NCBI GenBank assembly: GCA_020632695.1
Contig: JACKFB010000030.1
Span: forward strand, 1-38,269
Direction: 5' to 3'
DNA: 38,269 nt
From: Deltaproteobacteria bacterium
GTDB taxonomy: Bacteria > Myxococcota_A > UBA9042 > PHBI01 > JACKFB01
Under the pieces are notes generated by a model. The model saw nothing but the letters and a program-made list of their open reading frames with translations, was not told the origin of the DNA and ran no database searches. How positions within the stretch are numbered: the stretch's first letter is position 1; each line of letters begins with the position of its first letter. Of this stretch, positions 29,943-35,672 are shown piece after piece. Position numbers and translations under genes: made by a program.

Positions 29943-31886
29943 ATGTCCCTACGCCCCCTGGCCGCCGCCACGAGCCTCATCCTCATCCTCGCCGCGTGCG
30001 GCGACGACCCCGGCGTCGCCGATGTCGTCGCCGATGTCGTCGCGGACGCCGACGCGGTCGCCGACGTGACGACCCCCGACGTGGTGCCCGACGTGGTGCC
30101 CGAGCTGGTGCCCGACACGGCGCCCGCCGCCAACCAGCTCGTCTTCACGGCCAGCGGCTGCGCGACCACCTGCCAGGCGACCGCCGACTCGGGCACCGCG
30201 GTGGACATCACGGTGATGTACCGCAAGCCCACTGGCGAGCCGATCCCCAACGCCACCGTGCGCTTCGCCATCGACGTCACTGCCGACGTGGCGCGCCTGA
30301 CCAGCTTCACCTCCACGACGACCGCCAACGGTCAGGCCACGGTGAGCCTCAGCCTGCTGGCCAACACCGCGACCCCCGTCAAGGTGGACGCGTCGGTCGA
30401 CGGGGACGCGGGTGCTGGCGTCATCAGCTACACGGTCACCATCGCGCCGGTCATCCCGGCCCCGCTCGAGCTCACCTTCGCCTACACGGGCACCTCGCCG
30501 GCAGCCAGCTATGCGCTGCGGCTCTTCAAGCAGACCGGCGGCAAGCCCACCTGCGCCGAGCTCGACCCCGACCAGCCCGGCGGCATCCCCACGGCGGACC
30601 TGGCGCTCGGGCCCTACCCGCTGACCGACAAGGCGAAGATCGCCGTGCTCCCCGACCTGGACACCGAGCTGACCCAGACCTGGGCGGTGCGCGCGATCGG
30701 GCCGCCGACCGGTACCACGCTGGTCAGCGGGTGCGTGCAGGGCGTCGAGGTGAAGTACGGCGAGACCAAGGCCGTGACGCTGAACCTCGTCGACCTGCCG
30801 CTGCGCTGGGAGGGCGAGTACCGTCTGACCACGACCGCCGACATGCACACCGGCATCCCCGGCGCCGCAGGCGACATCGTCTCCTTCCTCATCGGGCTCT
30901 TCACCAAGCCCGGCGAGGTCGCGCTGCTGGCCGCCTGCAAGAACCCGTCGGGCCTGCTCGACACCATCTGCGACTTCCTGAAGTCGGGCGACCAGCTCAG
31001 CGCCACCGGCCTCATCGCCGCGGACGCCGCCAACGTCGCGTTCTTCGAGCTGGCCGCCAAGGTCATCGGCGACGACGTCGTCGTCACCGGCCAGTCCATC
31101 GCCAGCCTGCTCTCCGACCTGCGCCTGGGCTCCAAGCTCACCCTGGCGAGCGAGCCCACGGTCGCCGACCTCACCGACCCCACGGTCACCTGGTTCCCCG
31201 CCGACACCGTCGGCGAGGTCTGGGAGACGGCCTCCTTCTACTGGAAGTTCGGCCTGGACTGCGCGCCCAGCGACCTCGAGTGCGGGCTCATCGGCGTCAA
31301 GCTCATCGACATCTACAAGAAGGTGCTGACCGCCAAGTTCGGGGCCTCGGTCGACGCCGCGGGCGCCATCTGGATCGAGCCGCACACCGTGCCGGGCTTC
31401 GACTACGGGACGCTGTTGAACTTCATCATCGAGCGCAAGGTGCTGCCGCTGCTCTTCGGCGATGGCACCGTCCCGCACCCCGACGAGCCGGGTGAGTTCC
31501 TGCCGCCGGTGGACAGCTACGAGAAGGTCATCGGGACCATCTTCGGCGACGAGCTGTGCCTGTACTACGACGACTGCTGCGAGTGGTTCTCGCAGAAGGA
31601 GGCGGTCGTGGAGAACGTCCCGCTGGACGCGGAGACGGTGATCAGCGCCTGCGAGCTGCTCATTCCCGCGGGCGCCGACTGGATCCGCGACCAGGTGGCC
31701 ACGCTGAGCGGCTCGCTGGAGATCGGCTCACCCGAGGGCGAGCGCTGCATGGGGACCTCGCTCTTCGGCAAGCGCAACGCCGACGCGCTTGGCTCCAAGG
31801 AGGCGCAGTGCAAGTGGGAGGCCACCTTCGACCTGGGCGGCACGCCGTTCTCGCCGGCGGCCACCTGGTGGGGCTCCCGGATCTGA
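29943..31886 (+). CDS. Large lipoprotein with Ig-like domain
   Basis: The 647-residue product begins MSLRPLAAATSLILILAAC, a lipoprotein signal with Cys at 19, then an Asp/Val/Ala/Pro linker (e.g. VVADADAVADVTTPDVVPDV). A Big-1-like immunoglobulin domain follows (about 65-165: SGTAVDITVMYRKPTGEPIP...ANGQATVSLSL), then about 450 residues of unrecognised alpha/beta sequence with scattered cysteines (CLYYDDCCEW, ISACEL, EGERCMG). Proteins of this shape are typical myxobacterial surface lipoproteins. The order of features suggests an adhesin or envelope scaffold, but no binding motif is seen. It ends 15 bp before the convergent SDR gene, with a shared hairpin. Confidence 0.8.
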   Translation: MSLRPLAAATSLILILAACGDDPGVADVVADVVADADAVADVTTPDVVPDVVPELVPDTAPAANQLVFTASGCATTCQATADSGTAVDITVMYRKPTGEPIPNATVRFAIDVTADVARLTSFTSTTTANGQATVSLSLLANTATPVKVDASVDGDAGAGVISYTVTIAPVIPAPLELTFAYTGTSPAASYALRLFKQTGGKPTCAELDPDQPGGIPTADLALGPYPLTDKAKIAVLPDLDTELTQTWAVRAIGPPTGTTLVSGCVQGVEVKYGETKAVTLNLVDLPLRWEGEYRLTTTADMHTGIPGAAGDIVSFLIGLFTKPGEVALLAACKNPSGLLDTICDFLKSGDQLSATGLIAADAANVAFFELAAKVIGDDVVVTGQSIASLLSDLRLGSKLTLASEPTVADLTDPTVTWFPADTVGEVWETASFYWKFGLDCAPSDLECGLIGVKLIDIYKKVLTAKFGASVDAAGAIWIEPHTVPGFDYGTLLNFIIERKVLPLLFGDGTVPHPDEPGEFLPPVDSYEKVIGTIFGDELCLYYDDCCEWFSQKEAVVENVPLDAETVISACELLIPAGADWIRDQVATLSGSLEIGSPEGERCMGTSLFGKRNADALGSKEAQCKWEATFDLGGTPFSPAATWWGSRI

Positions 31887-31895
31887 CCGCCTCGG

Positions 31896-31923
31896 CGGCG
31901 GCTACGAGATCGAGTAGCCGCCG
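31896..31923. terminator. Bidirectional hairpin between lipoprotein and SDR genes
   Basis: CGGCGGCTAC and GTAGCCGCCG pair perfectly over 10 bp around an 8-base loop. It lies after the lipoprotein stop and covers the end of the convergent SDR gene. There is no clear T-tract, which is usual in very GC-rich genomes, so the terminator role is inferred from position. Confidence 0.5.
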
Positions 31924-32666
31924 TCGACCGCCAGGGTCTGCCCGGTGATGAACCCGGCCTCGGCAGACGCCAGGAACACCGCCGCGCCGGCGATCTCCTC
32001 GGGCTGGGCCCAGCGCTTCTCGGCCGTGCGGGCGGTGAAGTGCTCGGCGATCTTCGGGTTCGACGTCAGCGCGCTGGCGAAGCGGGTCTCCACCAGGCCG
32101 GGGGCGATGGCGTTGACCCGGATCTTCGAGGGGCCCAGCTCGATCGCCAGGGTCTGGGTCATCGAGATGACCGCCGCCTTGGTCATGCCGTAGACGCCCT
32201 GCAGCGGCGCGGCGCCCATGCCCAGGATGCTGGCGACGTTGATGATGGCGCCGGGGGAATTGGTCTCCATCAGCCGCCGGGAGACGGCGCGGGCGGCCTC
32301 GAAGTAGCCGCGCACGTTGACCGCGAAGGTCTTCTCCCAGGCGGCGTCGCCCACGCCCAGCATCGGCCCGAAGTAGGGGTTCGTGGCGGCGTTGTTGACC
32401 AGCACGGTCGGCACGCCCAGCTTCGACTCGGTGTAGTCGATGAGCGCCTGGACCTGCCCGGTGTCGCCGGTGTGGCAGGCGCGCGCGATGACGTCGCCGC
32501 CCAGGTCCGCGACGATGGCGGCGCGCGTCTCGTCCAGCGCGTCCTGCTTCCGTGAGGCCAGCACGACGCGCGCACCCTCGGCGACGAACGCGCGGGCGAT
32601 GGCCTCGCCGATACCGCGGCTGGCTCCGGTGATGATGGCGACGGTGTCCTCGAGGCGGCGGCTCAT
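31902..32666 (-). CDS. Short-chain dehydrogenase/reductase (FabG-like)
   Basis: A 254-residue classical SDR: TGASRGIG at 13-20, NNAAT in strand 4, catalytic Ser in INVASILG, Y159 and K163 in YGMTK, and the FabG-like C-terminus (RVNAIAPGLVETRF ... GAAVFLASAEAGFITGQTLAVDGGYSIS). The Arg after the second strand (VVLASRKQ) favours NADP(H). Sequence type suggests a 3-oxoacyl-carrier or xenobiotic reductase; the substrate cannot be told. It is divergent from the pirin gene, with palindromic elements in the 155-bp gap, so the two may share a regulator. Confidence 0.9.
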   Translation of the reverse strand: MSRRLEDTVAIITGASRGIGEAIARAFVAEGARVVLASRKQDALDETRAAIVADLGGDVIARACHTGDTGQVQALIDYTESKLGVPTVLVNNAATNPYFGPMLGVGDAAWEKTFAVNVRGYFEAARAVSRRLMETNSPGAIINVASILGMGAAPLQGVYGMTKAAVISMTQTLAIELGPSKIRVNAIAPGLVETRFASALTSNPKIAEHFTARTAEKRWAQPEEIAGAAVFLASAEAGFITGQTLAVDGGYSIS

Positions 32667-32711
32667 GGCGTTCTCCAGTGCTCAGGCGTGCCCCCTGCAT
32701 CGCTCGCCGGG

Positions 32712-32773
32712 GGGCCCCTTGTCCAGGGGCCCGACGGTGCAAATCAATTCAACGTTGAACTATTGTCGCGACA
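32712..32773. promoter_or_regulatory. Palindromes in the SDR-pirin divergent promoter
   Basis: Three symmetrical elements lie together: a GC hairpin (GGGCCCCT/AGGGGCCC, 32712-32732), a perfect 12-bp palindrome TTCAACGTTGAA (32748-32759), and a perfect 10-bp palindrome TGTCGCGACA (32764-32773). The surrounding stretch is locally AT-rich (AAATCAATTC ... GAACTATTG), as expected for a promoter. TTCAACGTTGAA has the size of a dimeric repressor half-site pair (MarR- or TetR-like); no regulator gene is adjacent. Confidence 0.55.
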
Positions 32774-32821
32774 GCGGGACGCCGAACCCGGGACGCACCC
32801 CCCCGCTGCGAAGGAGACCAG

Positions 32822-33523
32822 ATGGAGACCCTCTTCCGCGCCGACCAGCGCGGCCGCTCGCGCATGTCCTGGCTGGACTCTGCCCACACCTTCTCGTTCG
32901 CCGACTTCTACGACCCCGGCCGCATGGGCTTCCGCAGCCTGCGGGTCATCAACGACGACGTCGTGGCGCCGGCGGCGGGCTTCGGCACCCACCCGCACCG
33001 CGACATGGAGATCGTGACCTACGTGATCTCCGGCGCGCTGCGCCACCGCGACAGCATGGGCAACGGCTCGGCCATCGTCGCCGGCGAGGTGCAGCGCATG
33101 AGCGCCGGCACCGGCGTCACCCACAGCGAGATGAACGACTCGCCCTCGGAGCCCGTGCATCTCCTGCAGATCTGGCTGCGCCCCGAGCGGGCCGGCCTCA
33201 CGCCCGGCTACGCCCAGAAGCACTTCCCCCGCGAGGACAAGCTCGGCCGGCTGCGCACGGTGGTCGCCCCCGACGGCGCGGACGGCGCGGTGAGCATCCA
33301 CCAGGACGCCCGCATCCTGGCGACCATCCTCCGCGACGGCGAGTCCGTCACCCACCCGCTCGCCCCCGGCCGGCACGCCTTCGTCCAGGTGGCCCGCGGC
33401 GAGGTGCGCCTGGGCGACCGCCCGCTCTCCCAGGGAGACGGCGTCGCCCTCTCGGAGGTCGACTCCCTGACACTCACCGGCGCCGGCGCCGAGGCCGAGG
33501 TGCTGGTCTTCGACCTGGCCTGA
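32822..33523 (+). CDS. Pirin family protein
   Basis: The 233-residue protein is a bicupin of the pirin/YhhW type. The N-terminal landmark MSWLDSAHTFSFADFYDP is followed by the metal-binding cupin motifs FGTHPHRDMEIVTYVISG (two His and a Glu) and GEVQRMSAGTGVTHSEMND (third His, Glu). The second cupin is less conserved (GRHAFVQVARGEVRLGDRPL ... LSEVDSL). Bacterial relatives have quercetin 2,3-dioxygenase activity in vitro, and their physiological substrates are usually unknown. AAGGAGA lies just before the ATG at 32822. The last 73 bp are part of the 75-bp direct repeat that recurs after the AbiE cassette. Confidence 0.92.
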   Translation: METLFRADQRGRSRMSWLDSAHTFSFADFYDPGRMGFRSLRVINDDVVAPAAGFGTHPHRDMEIVTYVISGALRHRDSMGNGSAIVAGEVQRMSAGTGVTHSEMNDSPSEPVHLLQIWLRPERAGLTPGYAQKHFPREDKLGRLRTVVAPDGADGAVSIHQDARILATILRDGESVTHPLAPGRHAFVQVARGEVRLGDRPLSQGDGVALSEVDSLTLTGAGAEAEVLVFDLA

Positions 33524-33525
33524 CG
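33451..33525. repeat. Direct repeat copy 1 (pirin 3' end)
   Basis: 75 bp, including the last 24 codons and stop of the pirin gene, recur at 35463-35537 with one mismatch (T at 33516, C at 35528). The copies are 2012 bp apart and enclose the AbiE cassette. Flanking bases differ on both sides, so the ends are defined. Confidence 0.95.
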
Positions 33526-33597
33526 GTCGGCCGCGATGCCGCGGGGTCAGGTGACGTAGCGCCTCGTGCACACCGAGCCGGGTCGTCGTCGCGCGAG

Positions 33598-33735
33598 CTA
33601 CAGCCGAGCGATCAGACGCTCTCGCACCAGGGCCACGGCCGCCTCCTGGTCGAACGCGAGGGCAGGGTCGAGGAGCAGGGGCACGTCGGCGGTGAAGAAG
33701 CGCACGGACCTGGATGATGAGTCGATGGCAAAAGG
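33598..33735 (-). pseudogene. Possible gene remnant between pirin and AbiE
   Basis: On the minus strand, between a TAA and a TAG, an open stretch reads RSVRFFTADVPLLLDPALAF then DQEAAVALVRERLIARL. It has typical high-GC coding third positions and looks like the C-terminal piece of a protein, but no start with a ribosome binding site precedes it and no family is recognised. It lies inside the repeat-bounded cassette. Chance is possible at this length. Confidence 0.25.
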
Positions 33736-33758
33736 TTACGATTCGCGTTACTTTTTGC
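33728..33758. promoter_or_regulatory. Inverted repeat before abiEi (candidate autoregulatory operator)
   Basis: GCAAAAGGTTACG and CGTTACTTTTTGC are 13-bp arms matching at 11 positions, separated by ATTCG. The element is AT-rich against its surroundings and ends 13 bp before the AbiEi start codon. AbiEi antitoxins are known to repress their own operon by binding inverted repeats in the promoter, so this is the likely site. Confidence 0.55.
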
Positions 33759-33771
33759 GCGAGGTTCAGCG

Positions 33772-34566
33772 ATGGCTGGTCGCAGCGCCCTGCATGAGTG
33801 GATCGAGGCGCTCCCCGAAGAGGGGAGGTACGTCTTCGCGCGTGCGGACGCCGACGCGGCGACGGCCGCCTCCGCCGCGGCCACCAAGATGACGCTCTAC
33901 CGCCTGAAGAAGGGCGGCACCATCGTCAGCCCGAGGCGGGACTTCTTCGTCGTGGTCCCGCGCGAGTACCGCGCGGCCGGCTGTCCGCCGGCGAGCTGGT
34001 TCATCGACGACCTCATGGGTCACCTTGGGTGGCGCTACTACGTCGGGCTGCTGAGCGCGGCCGCGCTCCACGGGGCGGGGCATCAGCAACCCATGGCCTT
34101 CCAGGTGATGGTGGACGCGGCCGCGCGCGACATCGAGGTGGGGCGCGTCCGCATCGAGTTCCACATGAACAGCAACTTCGACGGCGCGGCCACCGAGCCC
34201 ATGCAGACCGAGACCGGCACGATGCGGGTCGCGACGCCCGAGACGACCGCCTTCGATCTCGTGCGCTTCCCTGGGGCCTCTGGGTATTGGAGCAACATCG
34301 CGACCGTACTCTCGGAGCTGGCCGAGAAGCTCGACCCCGAGGTCCTCGCCGCAGCGGCAACCCGCGTGGCCAGGACGGACGTGCAACGCCTCGGCTGGCT
34401 CCTCGACCTCGTGGAACAGCCAGAGCTCGCCGACGCTCTCGCCGCCACGGTCGCCGGCAAACGCCTGCTGCCGACGCCGCTCACGGGAGCGCGCGCATCT
34501 GTGGGCGCCCCCCTCGACCCCCGCTGGCACGTGCTGGTCAACGACGACGTCGAGGCGGACCTGTGA
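33772..34566 (+). CDS. AbiEi-type antitoxin (type IV toxin-antitoxin)
   Basis: The 264-residue protein has the two-part layout of AbiEi antitoxins. An N-terminal winged-helix region (about 10-75) includes the strand-turn YRLKKGGTIVSPRRDFFVVV PREYRA. A C-terminal domain follows (YYVGLLSAAALHGAGHQQPM, then VRIEFHMNS, MRVATPETTAFDLVRF, and a helical tail). 'GLLSAAALHGA' and 'TPETTAFDLVR' are family landmarks. It should neutralise the partner toxin and repress the operon. ATG at 33772 has GAGG seven bases before it. The toxin gene starts inside its stop codon (GTGA), so the two are translationally coupled. Confidence 0.85.
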   Translation: MAGRSALHEWIEALPEEGRYVFARADADAATAASAAATKMTLYRLKKGGTIVSPRRDFFVVVPREYRAAGCPPASWFIDDLMGHLGWRYYVGLLSAAALHGAGHQQPMAFQVMVDAAARDIEVGRVRIEFHMNSNFDGAATEPMQTETGTMRVATPETTAFDLVRFPGASGYWSNIATVLSELAEKLDPEVLAAAATRVARTDVQRLGWLLDLVEQPELADALAATVAGKRLLPTPLTGARASVGAPLDPRWHVLVNDDVEADL

Positions 34567-35387
34567 TCCCGAGAGCGAGCATCACCGCTTGGCGCAGAAC
34601 CGCGCCCTGGTCTGACAACACGCAGGTCGAGCAGGACCTCGTGCTCTCCCGCGCACTCGTCGCGCTGTTCCGCCGCCCCGCGTTCGCAGAGAGCGCCGTG
34701 TTCCGCGGTGGCACTGCGCTGCACAAGCTCTTCTTCGACCCGCCCGGTCGGTACTCCGAAGACATCGATCTGGTGCAGCGCACGGCGGGACCGATCGGTC
34801 CGCTCGTCGACGAGATCCGGGCAGCGCTCGACCCGTGGCTCGGCAAGCCCAAGTGGAAGGCCGGTCAGGGCCGCTTCACCCTGTACTACCGCTTCCACAC
34901 GACCTTCACCCCCGTCGTGCAGATGCGCGTGAAGATCGAGATCAACACGCGTGAGCACTTCGTCGTCCATGGCTACACCACTCAGCGGGTGGAGGTCGCG
35001 AATCCCTGGTTCTCGGGGGACGCCGACGTGGCGACCTTCAGCCTGCCCGAGCTCCTCGGGAGCAAGCTGCGCGCGCTCTACCAGCGCAAGAAGGGCCGCG
35101 ACCTCTTCGACCTCGACCTCGCGCTGGATCATCCCGCGTTCGACAGTGATCGCCTCCTCGAGGCCTTCGAGCGGTACATGGCGTTCAGCGGTACGCCGGT
35201 GAAGCGCGCGCAGTTCGAGGCGAACATGTCTGCGAAGCTCACCGATCCTGCGTTCTTGACCGACGTGGCTCCGCTGCTGAGGACGAGCCTGGAGCATGAC
35301 GCCGCCGCGGCCTGGTCCCGCGTGCACTCGGCGCTCGTCAGCCGTCTGCCGGGAGAGCCATGGAAGGGGGACGGCGATGCGCGCTGA
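34563..35387 (+). CDS. AbiEii-type nucleotidyltransferase toxin
   Basis: The 274-residue protein is a member of the nucleotidyltransferase toxin family AbiEii/AbiGii. GGT at 49-51 (in FRGGTALHKLFF) and the paired Asp of SEDIDL (D67, D69) are the NTP- and metal-binding motifs. A later strand KIEINTREHF supplies the third conserved acid, and LPELLGSKLRALYQRKKGRD with DLFDLDLAL is the family's downstream motif. All key residues are present, so the toxin looks active. Such toxins modify tRNA or other RNA ends and cause growth arrest during phage infection. The GTG start overlaps the antitoxin stop. It lies in the repeat-bounded cassette 33526-35462. Confidence 0.9.
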   Translation: MIPRASITAWRRTAPWSDNTQVEQDLVLSRALVALFRRPAFAESAVFRGGTALHKLFFDPPGRYSEDIDLVQRTAGPIGPLVDEIRAALDPWLGKPKWKAGQGRFTLYYRFHTTFTPVVQMRVKIEINTREHFVVHGYTTQRVEVANPWFSGDADVATFSLPELLGSKLRALYQRKKGRDLFDLDLALDHPAFDSDRLLEAFERYMAFSGTPVKRAQFEANMSAKLTDPAFLTDVAPLLRTSLEHDAAAAWSRVHSALVSRLPGEPWKGDGDAR

Positions 35388-35672
35388 CGTGCGAACAGAG
35401 CGCTCAGGCCCGGACCAGCGACATGTCGACCTGGCCGATTCCGTGCATCCGAGAGCGCGGGGCTCGGAGGTCGACTCCCTGACACTCACCGGCGCCGGCG
35501 CCGAGGCCGAGGTGCTGGTCTTCGACCCGGCCTGACGCGAAGCCCCCGCCACTACATGGCGTCACAGGAGCAGCGGAAACATGGGCCGAGGTGGTGGGGC
35601 TTCGGGTGGCACCCCACACAACCACTTTGGCGAACATGCTCTCAGCAGAGAGCGGGGCGGAAGCTACGCCGG
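35388..35672. other. Intergenic region with possible degraded pirin sequence and a hairpin
   Basis: Before the second direct repeat (35463-35537), one frame reads ERSGPDQRHVDLADSVHPR, which vaguely recalls the pirin N-terminus (ADQRGRSRMSWLDSAHTF). After the repeat, GTGGGG and CCCCAC (35594-35617) could form a short hairpin between the converging AbiE and RCC1 genes. No intact gene is seen. Confidence 0.4.
35463..35537. repeat. Direct repeat copy 2 (orphan pirin 3' end)
   Basis: Identical to 33451-33525 except for T-to-C at 35528 (Leu to Pro in the pirin frame). It ends in the same stop codon, but there is no pirin gene before it. Confidence 0.95.

Noticed and set aside
33566..33892. 108-codon plus-strand frame overlapping the AbiEi start
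   Set aside because: Covers the AbiEi operator and start region in another frame; Arg/Ser/Thr-rich and without a domain.
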